A DNA stretch of 64,000 nucleotides from Streptomyces sp. NBC_00224 (GCF_041435195.1 NZ_CP108106.1:4002501-4066500), one strand, 5' to 3'. Numbered from the stretch's first letter, positions 18,566 to 28,311 are shown. Notes: a model not told the origin generated them from the letters alone. Made by a program: numbers and translations.

Positions 18566-19881
18566 CCACCGACTCCACGAACACCCCTCCCTCGTACCGC
18601 GTACGGGCCCTCGGCGGCATACCGGAGGTGCAGGCCGGGGACGATCTCGCGAAGCTCATCGCGGGGGCCGCGCCCGACCTCGTCGACGGGGACGTCCTGC
18701 TGGTCACCTCGAAGATCGTCTCCAAGGCGGAGGGGCGGATCGTCGAGGCGGCCGACCGGGAGGCGGCGATCGACGCCGAGACGGTACGGGTGGTGGCCCG
18801 GCGTGGCGCCCTGCGCATCGTCGAGAACCGGCAGGGCCTGATCATGGCCGCCGCCGGGGTCGACGCCTCCAACACCCCCGCCGGGACCGTGCTGTTGCTG
18901 CCCGAGGACCCCGACTCCTCGGCCGAGGCGATCCGGTCCGGGATCCGGGCAGCGCTCGGCGTCGAGGTGGGCGTCCTGGTGACGGACACCTTCGGGCGGC
19001 CGTGGCGCGCCGGGCTCACCGACGTGGCGATCGGCGCCGCGGGCGTGCGCGTCCTCGACGACCTGCGCGGCGGCACGGACACGCACGGCAACGAGCTGAA
19101 CGCGACCGTCGTGGCCAGCGCCGACGAACTGGCCGCCGCGGGCGACCTGGTCAAGGGCAAGGCCGCCGGCTTCCCGGTCGCGGTGGTCAGCGGCCTGGCG
19201 CACCTCGTCTCGGCGGACGCCGAGGACGGCACCCGGCCGCTGGTGCGGGGCGCGGCCGACGACATGTTCCGCCTGGGCACCTCGGAGGCGATCCGGACGG
19301 CGGTGACCCAGCGGCGTACGGTCCGGGCGTTCGCCGACGAGCCCGTGGACCCGGGCGCGGTGCGCCGCGCGGTGGCCGCCGCCGTCACGGCCCCGGCGCC
19401 GCACCACACCACTCCCTGGCGGTTCGTGCTGCTGGAGTCCGAGGAGTCGCGGGTGCGTCTCCTCGACGCGATGCGGGACGCGTGGATCGCCGACCTGCGG
19501 CGCGACGGCAAGTCCGAGGAGTTCGTCGCCAAGCGGGTGCGCCGGGGCCAAGTCCTGCGCGACGCGCCGTACTTGGTGGTGCCCTGCCTGGTGATGGACG
19601 GCTCGCACACCTACGGCGACGCCCGCCGGGACGCGGCCGAGCGCGAGATGTTCGTAGTCGCCACGGGCGCGGGCGTGCAGAACTTCCTGGTGGCGCTCAC
19701 GGGCGAGCGGCTCGGCTCGGCGTGGGTGTCGTCCACGATGTTCTGCCGCGATGTCGTACGGGAGGTCCTCGGCCTGCCCGACAACTGGGACCCGATGGGC
19801 GCGGTGGCGGTCGGCCGCCCGGCCGAGGAGCCGAAGGAGCGGCCCGGGCGGGTGGCGGACGCGTTCATCGAGGTGCGGTGA
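18562..19881 (+). CDS. fbiB: bifunctional F420 gamma-glutamyl ligase / dehydro-F420-0 reductase
   Basis: A 439-residue two-domain enzyme. The N-terminal CofE domain (about residues 10-240) adds glutamates to F420-0: [35 protein letters not shown] and [15 protein letters not shown] are characteristic metal and nucleotide segments. The C-terminal nitroreductase-like domain (about 250-439, starting [20 protein letters not shown]) binds FMN and reduces the dehydro intermediate in actinobacteria. The length matches the fused actinobacterial form, not the short archaeal CofE. The GTG at 18562 is used, inside the 4-bp overlap with fbiA. It converges on the DNA glycosylase gene across a short gap with a repeat. 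Confidence 0.95.
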   Translation: MTTDSTNTPPSYRVRALGGIPEVQAGDDLAKLIAGAAPDLVDGDVLLVTSKIVSKAEGRIVEAADREAAIDAETVRVVARRGALRIVENRQGLIMAAAGVDASNTPAGTVLLLPEDPDSSAEAIRSGIRAALGVEVGVLVTDTFGRPWRAGLTDVAIGAAGVRVLDDLRGGTDTHGNELNATVVASADELAAAGDLVKGKAAGFPVAVVSGLAHLVSADAEDGTRPLVRGAADDMFRLGTSEAIRTAVTQRRTVRAFADEPVDPGAVRRAVAAAVTAPAPHHTTPWRFVLLESEESRVRLLDAMRDAWIADLRRDGKSEEFVAKRVRRGQVLRDAPYLVVPCLVMDGSHTYGDARRDAAEREMFVVATGAGVQNFLVALTGERLGSAWVSSTMFCRDVVREVLGLPDNWDPMGAVAVGRPAEEPKERPGRVADAFIEVR

Positions 19882-19954
19882 CGGCAGCGAGGGCGGGGCG
19901 CGGGGCGTTCGGGCTGCGTCGGGTTGTCGCGCGGCTGCGGGCCGTCCTGGGCTG

Positions 19955-19985
19955 AGCGCGCGGTTCCCCGCGCCCCCAGGGGGCG
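19955..19985. repeat. dispersed CGCAGTTCCCCGCGCCCC-type repeat with hairpin
   Basis: A variant copy (CGCGCGGTTCCCCGCGCCCC) of the motif found again at 21151, 40407, 40468, 40534, 58456 and 58528. It ends in the palindrome 19971-19985, which could act as a two-way terminator between fbiB and the glycosylase gene. Confidence 0.65.
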
Positions 19986-20022
19986 GTGGTTGCCGCGAGT
20001 GTCGCCGCGGCGGGGCGTTTCT

Positions 20023-21036
20023 CTACAGCGCCCCGAAGTCGCGTGGCGACATCCGGGGTGCGCGGCGGGGCGGGGTGCGGCCGCTGAGGAGGATCAGCCG
20101 GGTGGCGCGGTGGCGCTGACCGGCGTACGGGGCGAGGAGCTCCAGCATCGCGGCGTCGTCGGCGGTGCGGTCGCCGGCCAGGGCGTAGCCGATGATGCCC
20201 GGCAGATGGAGGTCCCCGACAGTGACCAGGTCGGGGGCGCCCATCGCGCGCTGCAGGGTCTCGGCGCTGGTCCAGGGGCCGATGCCCGGAACGAGGTGGA
20301 GCCGGGCCGCGGCCTCCTGAGGGGGCAGTGCGGCGGCCTCCTCCAGACGGCGGGCCACGCGTACCGCGCGCAGGATCGTCGACGAGCGCTTGGCGTCCAC
20401 GCCCGCGCGGTGCCACTCCCAGGACGGGATCAGGGCCCAGGTCCTGGGGTCGGGCATCACGTACATCCGCTCCGGCATACGGTCGCCGGCCGGGCCCGGG
20501 GCGGGCTCGCCGTACTTGCGCACCAGCAGCCGCCAGGCGCGGTACGCCTCGTCGGCGGTGACCTTCTGCTCCAGGATCGACGGGATCAGCGACTCCAGGA
20601 CCAGGCCGGTCCTCGTCAGCCGCAGACCCGGGCGGCGCCGGGCGGACTCGGCGAGGAGGCGGTGGCGGGGGGCGAACTCCTCGGGGGCGTCCGCGTCCCC
20701 GAGGAGCCCCGGGAGGTGCGCGAGCAGCCACTCGGCGCCCGGCCCCCACGCCTCGGCCTCCGCCCGGCCCTCGCGGAGCGCGACGCGGAGGGTGCCGGGG
20801 CCGTCGGGGGTGCGGGAGGCTCGCCACACCGAGCCGTCCGGGGTGGTGCGGAAGGTGGGGTCGGCGGGGCCCCTTCGCAGGGGGCCCAGGACCAGGCCGA
20901 GGTCCAGGGGGCCGGGTGGGGTGTAGTGGCGGGCGGCGGTGTTGTGGGCGGGGTGGGTGGGGGGTGGGGGTACGTGGAGGTGGCCGCCTCGCACGGTGGT
21001 GCGGGTGGGGGTACGGGGGTTGAAGCGGCCGGCCAT
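20023..21036 (-). CDS. DNA-3-methyladenine glycosylase family protein (HhH-GPD)
   Basis: A base-excision repair glycosylase of the AlkA/OGG type, 337 residues. The C-terminal half has the helix-hairpin-helix LHLVPGIGPWTSAETLQRAMG followed by LVTVGDLHLPG, whose aspartate is the expected catalytic residue. Upstream, LESLIPSILEQKVTADEAYRAW is the characteristic helix preceding the hairpin. The N-terminal 130 residues match the AlkA-like beta domain only loosely. The start ATG at 21036 gives MAGRFNPRTPTRTT. It is transcribed towards fbiB and is probably monocistronic. The damaged base it prefers cannot be deduced. Confidence 0.85.
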   Translation of the reverse strand: MAGRFNPRTPTRTTVRGGHLHVPPPPTHPAHNTAARHYTPPGPLDLGLVLGPLRRGPADPTFRTTPDGSVWRASRTPDGPGTLRVALREGRAEAEAWGPGAEWLLAHLPGLLGDADAPEEFAPRHRLLAESARRRPGLRLTRTGLVLESLIPSILEQKVTADEAYRAWRLLVRKYGEPAPGPAGDRMPERMYVMPDPRTWALIPSWEWHRAGVDAKRSSTILRAVRVARRLEEAAALPPQEAAARLHLVPGIGPWTSAETLQRAMGAPDLVTVGDLHLPGIIGYALAGDRTADDAAMLELLAPYAGQRHRATRLILLSGRTPPRRAPRMSPRDFGAL

Positions 21037-21150
21037 GCTTCCGAGACTACTGGGCCCTTTTCCCCACCCCGCCCCTTCCCGTAAGCCCTCTGGCGGGCGG
21101 CCGGGGGCTACGCCCCTGGACCCGTGCTCGGCTGCGGGCCGGTGGGGGCT

Positions 21151-21176
21151 GGTCGCGCAGTTCCCCGCGCCCCTTA
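21151..21176. repeat. dispersed repeat core, single copy
   Basis: Contains GGTCGCGCAGTTCCCCGCGC followed by CCCTTA, identical to the copies at 40407 and 58456. It lies between the starts or ends of the glycosylase and manC genes, next to a GGGGGCTACGCCCC hairpin (around 21103-21117). Confidence 0.75.
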
Positions 21177-21232
21177 GGTGACTCCGGCGTTTACGGGGCC
21201 CGGGGCGAAGCCCCGAAGCGAGGTTCGGGTGC

Positions 21233-22315
21233 CTACTCGTCCGATGAGAAGCGGAGCGCTGCCCCCGGGATTGTTGCGTCGCACCACACCCGTACCCCTT
21301 CGCGGAGCTCGTTGTCCGGGCCCACCCTCGCGCCGTCGCCCACCACCGCCCCCGCCAGCACGCAGCGCGCCCCGATGACCGCGCCCGCGCCGATCAGCGA
21401 GTCCGTGATCACCGCGCCGGGCTCGACCACCGCGCCCGCCAGGACCGTGCTGCCGGTGATGCGGGCGCCCGCGCCGATCACAGCGCGCTCCCCGACCACC
21501 GTCCCGCCGGTGAGCTTCGCGTCCGGGGCCACGGAGGCGCCCGGCAGGACGAGGCGGTCGCCGCAGCGGCCCGGGACCGCCGGGGACGGGGCCCTGCCCT
21601 GGACCAGGTCGGCCGAGCCCCGGACGAAGGCCTGCGGGGTGCCCAGGTCCAGCCAGTAGGTGGAGTCCACCATTCCTTGGAGATGGGCGCCCGCCGACAG
21701 CAGGCCCGGGAAGGTCTCTCGTTCCACCGACACCGGACGGCCCGCCGGGATCGAGTCGATCACCGAGCGGCGGAAGACGTACGCCCCCGCGTTGATCTGG
21801 TCGGTGACGATCTCCTCCGGGGTCTGGGGCTTCTCCAGGAACGCCTGGACCCGGCCGTCCGCATCGGTGGGGACCAGGCCGAACGCCCTGGGGTCGGGCA
21901 CGCGCGTCAGGTGGAGGGAGACGTCCGCGCCCGAGGACGAGTGCGTCTCGACCAGGGCCCTGATGTCCAGGCCCGTCAGGATGTCGCCGTTGAAGATCAG
22001 CACGGGGTCGTCCGGCCCCGAGCGCAGCCGCGACGCCACGTTCCTGATCGCGCCGCCGGTGCCCAGCGGCTCCTCCTCCGTCACGTACTCCAGGTGCAGC
22101 CCGAGCTCCGAGCCGTCGCCGAAGTACGGTTCGAAGACCTCGGCCAGATAGGACGTCGCCAGCACGATGTGCTCCACGCCCGCCGCCCGCGCCCGGGCCA
22201 GCTGGTGGGTGAGGAACGGGACGCCCGCCGCCGGGATCATGGGCTTGGGCGTGTGCACCGTGAGCGGGCGCAGCCTGGTGCCCTTGCCACCGACCAGGAG
22301 GATCGCTTCAGTCAC
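21233..22315 (-). CDS. manC: mannose-1-phosphate guanylyltransferase (NDP-sugar pyrophosphorylase)
   Basis: Makes GDP-mannose from mannose-1-phosphate and GTP, completing the manA-manB route. The 360-residue protein has the nucleotidyltransferase signature LVGGKGTRLRPLT at residues 7-19, the KPMIP motif, LIFNGDILTG (metal-binding aspartate) and FLEKP. The last 120 residues form a left-handed beta-helix of hexapeptide repeats (GERAVIGAGARI, GAVVEPGAVITDSLIGAGAVIG). The sequence alone cannot exclude a glucose-1-phosphate substrate; the choice rests on the neighbouring mannose genes and on the position being that of manC in S. coelicolor, as I remember it. The start at 22315 (MTEAILLVGG) is standard. 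Confidence 0.82.
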   Translation of the reverse strand: MTEAILLVGGKGTRLRPLTVHTPKPMIPAAGVPFLTHQLARARAAGVEHIVLATSYLAEVFEPYFGDGSELGLHLEYVTEEEPLGTGGAIRNVASRLRSGPDDPVLIFNGDILTGLDIRALVETHSSSGADVSLHLTRVPDPRAFGLVPTDADGRVQAFLEKPQTPEEIVTDQINAGAYVFRRSVIDSIPAGRPVSVERETFPGLLSAGAHLQGMVDSTYWLDLGTPQAFVRGSADLVQGRAPSPAVPGRCGDRLVLPGASVAPDAKLTGGTVVGERAVIGAGARITGSTVLAGAVVEPGAVITDSLIGAGAVIGARCVLAGAVVGDGARVGPDNELREGVRVWCDATIPGAALRFSSDE

Positions 22316-22420
22316 CTGTCGTCTCTGCTTCCTGCTGGGGCCGGGCGGAATCGTTCGTTCAACTACGGCCGGCCAGTTTATGCAGACGGTTCGCGCCCGA
22401 TCGGTACGCCCCCGTCCCGG

Positions 22421-23743
22421 TCAGCGCCGGCCCTGGAGCCGGGCCGAGGACGACCGGGCCTTGCCCAGCTTCTTGTAGAGGCGTGCGCCCGGGCACTCGG
22501 TGGCGAAACCGTCCCGGTGCCCGGAGATGGCATTGAGCCTGACGCTTCGCCCCTTCCGGTAAAGGTTCCCGCCGGCCGACGTGAGATGCGTGGTGCCCGT
22601 CGGATTCACCCCGTACAGACCGAGCTTCCAGGCCGTCAGGCGGGCGATCGCGTCGAGGGCGGCGGCGGACGGGTTGGTCGAGGTGTACGTTCCGATGACC
22701 GCGACGCCCATGGAGTTGGTGTTGAAACCGAGAGTGTGCGCCCCGAGGACGGGCTTGGCCACACCTCCCGCGCGGCCTTCGTAGATGTTGCCGCACTTGT
22801 CGACGGCGAAGTTGTAGCCGATGTCGCGCCAGCCGCTGCTGCGGACGTGGTAGCGGTAGATGCTGCGCAGCACGGAGGCCGCCTGGGAGCAGCGGTAGTT
22901 GTTGCCGGACGCCGTGTGGTGCACGAAGGCGGCCTTGACCTTGCCGGTGTAGACGTAACCGGGCTCGCGCAGGTGCTCGTCGGCGCCCCAGCCGTGGCGC
23001 GTGATGATGCGCGGGCGCGGGCCGATGTACGGGCGGGCCGCCGCCACGACGCCCTCCGCCCGCGCGCCGGACGCCAGGGCCCGGTCCCGCTCCGGCCCGG
23101 CACCTTCCTCCTGCTCCGGCTCGTCCGCCGCCCCCACCCCGGCCGGGTCCGCGCCCGGGTCGACCAGGTCGATGTGGAGGCCCCTGGGCAGCGCGCCCGG
23201 CGTCGCCCGGCCCTCCCCGGCGGCGTCCGCCCGTACGCGCACCTGGACGCCGTCCGAATGGCCCACCCACAGCGGGGCGGTGGAGCCGTGGATGTGCGCG
23301 GCGTCGTACTCGGGGGTGCCGGGGTCGGGGGCGTGCTCCTGGTTGTGGGTGTCGACGTCCTGCCAGCCGGACCAGGTGCGGGTGCCGGCGGCTCGGGTGC
23401 GCACCTGGACGGTGCCGTGGAGTTCGGCCTTCGCGTCGTCCCAGACCACGCCGAGCAGGGAGAAGGGTTCGGTGTTCCGCTCCGGCAGGCCCTGGGCGCG
23501 GGCGGCTCCCAGGGTCCGGTCGGTCGCTCCCAGCGGGGCGAGCGGCAGCGACTGGGTGGAGCCCGCCAGTTCGGCGGACGAGGAGGAAGCGGCCGAGGAG
23601 GACACGGAAACAGCGGAGGACGTGGCGGACGCCGGGCTTGCCGCGGCGTCGGCGGCCACGGCGAGCGGCAGGGCGAGTGCGGTGGCGCACGCGACCGAGA
23701 TCGAGGATGCAAGGAGTGCACGCATGCTGACGATCGTGGACAT
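22421..23743 (-). CDS. secreted N-acetylmuramoyl-L-alanine amidase (PGRP-like)
   Basis: A 440-residue exported enzyme expected to cut the amide bond between muramic acid and the stem peptide. The signal peptide is in the first 40 residues (LASSISVACATALALPLAVAA). A Ser/Ala linker and a beta-rich middle domain (about 70-230) precede the amidase_2/PGRP domain (about 245-420). Zinc-site candidates are in KAAFVHHTASGNNY (first His), LGAHTLGFNTNSMGVAVIG and LNAISGHRDGFATECPG (second His and Cys). The frame has two possible starts, ATG 23743 and ATG 23725, neither with a clear ribosome binding site; the second gives a more typical signal peptide. Confidence 0.88.
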   Translation of the reverse strand: MSTIVSMRALLASSISVACATALALPLAVAADAAASPASATSSAVSVSSSAASSSSAELAGSTQSLPLAPLGATDRTLGAARAQGLPERNTEPFSLLGVVWDDAKAELHGTVQVRTRAAGTRTWSGWQDVDTHNQEHAPDPGTPEYDAAHIHGSTAPLWVGHSDGVQVRVRADAAGEGRATPGALPRGLHIDLVDPGADPAGVGAADEPEQEEGAGPERDRALASGARAEGVVAAARPYIGPRPRIITRHGWGADEHLREPGYVYTGKVKAAFVHHTASGNNYRCSQAASVLRSIYRYHVRSSGWRDIGYNFAVDKCGNIYEGRAGGVAKPVLGAHTLGFNTNSMGVAVIGTYTSTNPSAAALDAIARLTAWKLGLYGVNPTGTTHLTSAGGNLYRKGRSVRLNAISGHRDGFATECPGARLYKKLGKARSSSARLQGRR

Positions 23744-23853
23744 AAGCGTACAAGTCTGTCCATCTCAAAACTGACGGGCCGTCGGCCGAACCGGTGTACG
23801 CGGACGGCGCTCTCCCCGGGCGCGCCCGGCGCCCCCACCCGTACGCTTGCCGC

Positions 23854-24606
23854 GTGAACGCCAGCGACCGCACCCCCGCCGACCTGCTGCGATCCGCGCT
23901 CGCCGCGGACCCGGCCCGCCCCCTGGTCACCTTCTACGACGACGCCACCGGCGAACGCGTGGAACTCTCGGTGGCCACCTTCGCCAATTGGGTGGCCAAG
24001 ACCGCCAATCTGCTCCAGGGCGACCTCGCCGCCGCGCCCGGCGACCGGCTCGCGCTGCTGCTGCCCGCGCACTGGCAGAGCGCCGTCTGGCTGCTCGCCT
24101 GCCACTCGGTCGGCGTGGTCGCCGAGGTCGGCGGCGACCCGGCGGGCGCGGACCTCGTGGTGGCGGGGCCGGACACGCTGGACGCGGCCCGCGCCTGTTC
24201 CGGCGAGCGGGTGGCGCTCGCGCTGCGCCCGCTCGGCGGCCGCTTCCCGCAGCCGCCCGCCGGGTTCCAGGACTACGCGGTCGAGGTGCCGAGCCAGGGC
24301 GACCGGTTCGCGCCCTACGCACCGGTCGACCCGGCGGGGCCCGCGCTCGCCGTGGACGGCGCCGAGCTGAGCGCGGCCGGGCTCGTGGAGCGCGCCCGCG
24401 CCGACGCCGCGGCCCTGGGCCTGGAGCCCGGCTCCCGGCTGCTGTCGGCGCTCCCGTACGACAGCTGGGAGGGGCTGGCGCGCGGCCTGTACGCGCCGCT
24501 GGCCTCCGGCGGCTCGGTGGTGCTCTGCCGCAACCTCGGCCAACTGGCCGACGGCGGGCTGGAGAAGCGGATCGAGAGCGAGCGGGTCACCCACCGGGCG
24601 GTGTGA
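23854..24606 (+). CDS. TIGR03089 family protein (truncated AMP-binding-like)
   Basis: A 250-residue actinobacterial protein resembling the N-terminal part of acyl-adenylating enzymes. It opens TPADLLRSALAADPARPLVTFYDD and has the ATFANWVAKTANLLQ helix seen at the start of AMP-binding domains, with PGDRLALLLPAHWQSAVWLLA. The family's ATP-binding P-loop and the catalytic C-terminal subdomain are absent, so it is not an active ligase by itself. The full length matches the family, so this is not a broken gene. The GTG at 23854 is the start. It is divergent from the amidase and upstream of the LCP block. Function unknown. Confidence 0.8.
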   Translation: MNASDRTPADLLRSALAADPARPLVTFYDDATGERVELSVATFANWVAKTANLLQGDLAAAPGDRLALLLPAHWQSAVWLLACHSVGVVAEVGGDPAGADLVVAGPDTLDAARACSGERVALALRPLGGRFPQPPAGFQDYAVEVPSQGDRFAPYAPVDPAGPALAVDGAELSAAGLVERARADAAALGLEPGSRLLSALPYDSWEGLARGLYAPLASGGSVVLCRNLGQLADGGLEKRIESERVTHRAV

Positions 24607-24882
24607 CGGGCGCGGGCCGCCGGGAACGGCCACCGGTCGGCGGTCGCGCGGCCACCGCGCGACCGCCCGGCCGGCCCCGGGATCACCGCCGTACGGCCCT
24701 CGCGCGCACCCGGTACGACCATCGCCGCGGCGCCACCCTTGTGGCCCACAGCGGGCCGAGTCCCTTGGGTCCCGGGCACAACTCCGGTGGATGATCGGCG
24801 GTACGCCACACAACCAAGCGCGCGCGACGACCGTCTACCGGGGTGCCCGGGCGGCTTTCCGCCCGCCGCCGACCCGTGAAGG

Positions 24883-26271
24883 ATGGACGCCGACGTGACC
24901 GACAGCCCGCCCCCCGCGCCCGACCACCGGGCCGAGGACGAGCCACGACCGGACACGCCGACACCCCAGGGACCGGCCGGGCCCACGGAACCCGACGCGC
25001 CCGGCGAGCAGCCCGACGCCCCCGAGCCGACCGAGCCGACCGGGCCGACGGAGCCGACCGGGCCCGGCGAACCTGGCGCGCCCGACGCGTCCGACACGCC
25101 CGACACCGGCAACCGCCGTCACCACTGGCTGCGTTGGACCGCCGTCGGCGTCTCGTTGCTCGTGCTCGGCGCCGCCGGGACCGGCTGGTGGTTCTACAAC
25201 AAGCTCGACGGCAACATCCGCACCGACACCACGGCCGCCGCCGAGCTGGAGCGCTACGAGAAGGAGCGCCCCCCGCCCGGCGCGGACAACGCGCAGAACC
25301 TGCTGCTCATCGGCTCGGACTCGCGCGCGGGCAGCAACAGCAGATACGGGCGCGACGACGGCGGGAGCCAGCGCTCGGACACCACGATCCTGCTGCACCT
25401 GGCGGCGGACCGGAAGTCCGCGACCGCCGTCTCGCTGCCGCGCGACCTGATGGCGGACGTCCCGGACTGCCTCAGGCAGGACGGCACCCGCACCAAGGTC
25501 CGATTCGCGCAGTTCAACGAGGCGTTCGAGGTCGGCGGCGCCGCCTGCACCATTCGTACGGTGGAGAAGCTCACCGGAATCCGGGTCGACCACCACATGG
25601 TCGTCGACTTCAGCGGCTTCAAGGACATGGTGGACGCGGTCGACGGCGTCGAGGTCTGCCTCAAGCAGCCGGTGGACGACCGGCAGGCGCATCTGAAACT
25701 CCCGGCGGGCCGCCAGACCCTCCACGGCGAGCAGGCGCTGGGATTCGTCCGCGCCCGGCACGGCTTCGGCGACGGCAGCGACACCGAGCGCATGGACCGC
25801 CAGCAGCAGTTCCTCGGCTCGCTGGTGCGCAAGGTGCAGAGCAATGGGGTGCTGCTCAATCCGACCCGGCTCTATCCGGTGCTCGACGCGATGACGAAGT
25901 CGCTGACCACCGACCCGGGGCTGAATTCCCTGAAGGACCTGTACGACCTGGTGCGCGGGATGCGCGGAATCCCGACCGACAAGGTGCAGTTCCTCACCGT
26001 GCCGCGCAAGCCGTACACGTACGACACGAACCGCGACGAGCTGGTCCAGCCGGACGCGCGGACGCTGTTCCAGCAGCTGAGGGACGACCGGCCGCTCCAG
26101 GTGGCACCGGCCGGGGCCGCGGAGAAGGACAAGGGGGACGGCAATGCGCAGAGAGGGACGGCGGAGGGGTCGGACGGCTCGCCGTCGGACGACAAGCCCG
26201 ACGATCCCGCTTCCCCCAGCCCGGCGCCGACGTACCCGGGTTCGAATGCCGCCGTGGGCATGTGCGGGTAA
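24883..26271 (+). CDS. LCP family cell-wall glycopolymer ligase (first of five)
   Basis: LytR-CpsA-Psr proteins transfer polyprenyl-phosphate-linked glycopolymers such as teichoic or teichuronic acids to peptidoglycan. This 462-residue protein has a Pro/Thr/Glu-rich cytoplasmic N-terminus of about 80 residues, one membrane helix (near 84-104), and an outside LCP domain (about 135-330). The signatures are NLLLIGSDSRAG, SLPRDLMADVP with the lipid-phosphate-binding arginine, and ERMDRQQQFLGSL. Cysteines in PDC, ACT and VCL suggest disulfides. There is no C-terminal LytR_C domain; a Ser/Pro/Asp-rich tail ends MCG. The ATG at 24883 is used; a GTG four codons later is possible. Confidence 0.92.
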   Translation: MDADVTDSPPPAPDHRAEDEPRPDTPTPQGPAGPTEPDAPGEQPDAPEPTEPTGPTEPTGPGEPGAPDASDTPDTGNRRHHWLRWTAVGVSLLVLGAAGTGWWFYNKLDGNIRTDTTAAAELERYEKERPPPGADNAQNLLLIGSDSRAGSNSRYGRDDGGSQRSDTTILLHLAADRKSATAVSLPRDLMADVPDCLRQDGTRTKVRFAQFNEAFEVGGAACTIRTVEKLTGIRVDHHMVVDFSGFKDMVDAVDGVEVCLKQPVDDRQAHLKLPAGRQTLHGEQALGFVRARHGFGDGSDTERMDRQQQFLGSLVRKVQSNGVLLNPTRLYPVLDAMTKSLTTDPGLNSLKDLYDLVRGMRGIPTDKVQFLTVPRKPYTYDTNRDELVQPDARTLFQQLRDDRPLQVAPAGAAEKDKGDGNAQRGTAEGSDGSPSDDKPDDPASPSPAPTYPGSNAAVGMCG

Positions 26272-26492
26272 AGCGTGTGTCAACGGAGAACAGGCGGGGA
26301 TGCGGATTGGGCGGATTGCCCGGTTGTAAGGGGCGTGGAATTTGTCACGGCCGTCGCTCTTCGCTCAACTGGGCAGATAGTGTGACGCGACCCGGTGCTT
26401 GTGGCCACCCGAGGCCACGCACTGCAGGATCGAATGACTGAGCGCTTTGGGGGAAGTGACTCGCGTGGCACCGACGGAGGACTAAGGCAACC

Positions 26493-28208
26493 GTGGATGC
26501 GCAGAGCCGTGGGCGGGCAGAGGAAGTCGACCCGGCAGACCAGTGGGTACTCAACCCGCAGACGGGCAATTACGAATTGCGACTGAATCCCTCCGGACCG
26601 CAGTCGTCCCCGTCGGCAGGCACTCCCCCGCGCAGAACCACCGCCCCCGGCAGAGGCGGCCCGTCCCGTCGTCGTGACGTCCCCGGCCAGCGCGACAACC
26701 GCCGCTCCGGCGGCGACCAGGACGGCTCCCCGGCCGCGCCGGGCCGGCGCAAGCGCAAGCCCAAGGCGTCCCGCAAGAAGAAGGCGCTGCTGTGGACGGG
26801 CGGGGTGATGGGGTTCGTCCTCGTCGCGGGCTCGGCCGGCGCGTACCTGCTCTACCAGCACTTCAACAACAACCTGAACACCGTGGACGTCGGTGACGCG
26901 GGCAGCAAGCACGCCACCTCCGACGGGCCGGTCAACATCCTGATCATCGGTACGGACAAGCGCACCGGCAAGGGCAACGAGGGGTACGGCGACAAGGGCA
27001 GCGAGGGCCACGCCGACACCAACATCCTCTTCCACGTCTCCAAGGACCGGACGAACGCGACGGCCCTGTCCATCCCGCGCGACCTGGTCACCAACATCCC
27101 GGAGTGCCCGACCAAGCAGAAGGACGGCACCAGCAAGACGGTGCGGTCCGAGGCGAACGTGCGCTTCAACACCAGCCTGGGCCAGGACGGCCGCGACCCG
27201 GGCTGCACCATGCGTACGGTCAAGGCGCTCACCGGGCTGAGCGTCGACCACTTCATGATGGCCGACTTCAACGCGGTCAAGCAGCTGTCGACGGCCGTCG
27301 GCGGCGTCGAGGTGTGTCTGACCAAGCCGGTGAACGACCCCAAGTCGCACCTCAAGCTCCCGGCCGGCGTCTCCAAGATCAAGGGCGAGCAGGCCCTCGC
27401 GTTCGTACGGACCCGGCACAGCTTCGGCAACGAGAGCGACCTGGACCGGATCAAGCAGCAGCAGCAGTTCCTCAGCTCGATGATGCGGAAGATGAAGTCC
27501 GACTCGACGCTGAGCAGCCCGACCAAGATGTACGGGCTGGCGAACGCGGCGACCAAGGCGCTCACGGTCGACTCCGGCATAGGGTCGATCAAGAAGCTGA
27601 CCAGCCTCGCGCAGGACCTCAGCAAGGTCGATCTGAAGAACGTGACCTTCACGACCGTGCCGGTGATCGACAACCCGGCCGACGGCCCGGTGCACAAGAC
27701 GGTCGTCGTCGACCCGTACAAGGCGCCGCAGGTGTTCAGCATGATGCGCTCGGACGTGTCCTTCACCGAGGTGAAGAAGAAGGAGAACCAGGCCAAGGAC
27801 GCCCAGGCGGCGCTCCTCAAGGGCACCCGCGCGCAGGCGTCCGCCGTGCGCGTCCAGGTGCTCAACGGCGGCGCGGTGGCGGGCTCCGCATCCCAGACGC
27901 TGGTGTGGCTGCAGAACAGCAAGGGCGTACTGAAGTCGGAGAACGGCGGCAACGCCCCGGCGAAGCTGGCGACCACCACGCTGGCGTACGCGCCCAACCA
28001 GGCGGACCAGGCCCGTAAACTCGCCGATCTGATGGGTCTGCCGGCGAGCGCGCTGAAGCCCGGGACGCAGGACGCGGTGGGCAGGACGCCGATGGTGCTG
28101 ACCCTCGGCGCGGACTTCAAGAGCGCCGGCATTCCGATCGCCGCTCCGGCCAAGGCGCCCGAGGGCATCCAGAAGGTCGAAGCGGACAAGTCGGTGTGCG
28201 CCAAGTGA
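26493..28208 (+). CDS. LCP family cell-wall glycopolymer ligase with LytR_C domain (second of five)
   Basis: 571 residues, GTG start at 26493. The N-terminus VDAQSRGRAEEVDPADQWV is well conserved among streptomycete LCP proteins as I recall them, which supports the start. A basic, disordered segment leads to a membrane helix (about 92-115), then the LCP domain (NILIIGTDKR, SIPRDLVTNIP, DRIKQQQQFLSSMMRKM). From about residue 450 a LytR_C domain (VRVQVLNGGAVAGSASQTL) follows. Four cysteines match those of the first protein, with a last one in SVCAK at the C-terminus. The stop codon lies in the first unit of a tandem repeat. Same strand and close spacing suggest co-transcription with its neighbours. 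Confidence 0.92.
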   Translation: MDAQSRGRAEEVDPADQWVLNPQTGNYELRLNPSGPQSSPSAGTPPRRTTAPGRGGPSRRRDVPGQRDNRRSGGDQDGSPAAPGRRKRKPKASRKKKALLWTGGVMGFVLVAGSAGAYLLYQHFNNNLNTVDVGDAGSKHATSDGPVNILIIGTDKRTGKGNEGYGDKGSEGHADTNILFHVSKDRTNATALSIPRDLVTNIPECPTKQKDGTSKTVRSEANVRFNTSLGQDGRDPGCTMRTVKALTGLSVDHFMMADFNAVKQLSTAVGGVEVCLTKPVNDPKSHLKLPAGVSKIKGEQALAFVRTRHSFGNESDLDRIKQQQQFLSSMMRKMKSDSTLSSPTKMYGLANAATKALTVDSGIGSIKKLTSLAQDLSKVDLKNVTFTTVPVIDNPADGPVHKTVVVDPYKAPQVFSMMRSDVSFTEVKKKENQAKDAQAALLKGTRAQASAVRVQVLNGGAVAGSASQTLVWLQNSKGVLKSENGGNAPAKLATTTLAYAPNQADQARKLADLMGLPASALKPGTQDAVGRTPMVLTLGADFKSAGIPIAAPAKAPEGIQKVEADKSVCAK

Positions 28209-28255
28209 CACGCGTATGCAACTGATGCGTACGCAACTGACGTGTGCCAAGTGAC
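28194..28255. repeat. 14-17 nt degenerate tandem repeat, four units, starting at a stop codon
   Basis: Units at about 28194-28210, 28211-28226, 28227-28241 and 28242-28255. The outer two read GTGTGCGCCAAGTGAC and GTGTGCCAAGTGAC; the inner two read GCGTATGCAACTGAT and GCGTACGCAACTGAC. The first contains the TGA of the second LCP gene. Confidence 0.75.
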
Positions 28256-28311
28256 AACAGGTTTCCGGCCCTTACGGGGCACGGGGACCGCCTGAGACAG
28301 GGGGTATTGGG

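Noticed and set aside
23854..24606. TIGR03089 gene considered a truncated adenylating-enzyme pseudogene
   Set aside because: The whole family has this short length as far as I recall, and the frame and codon use are intact.
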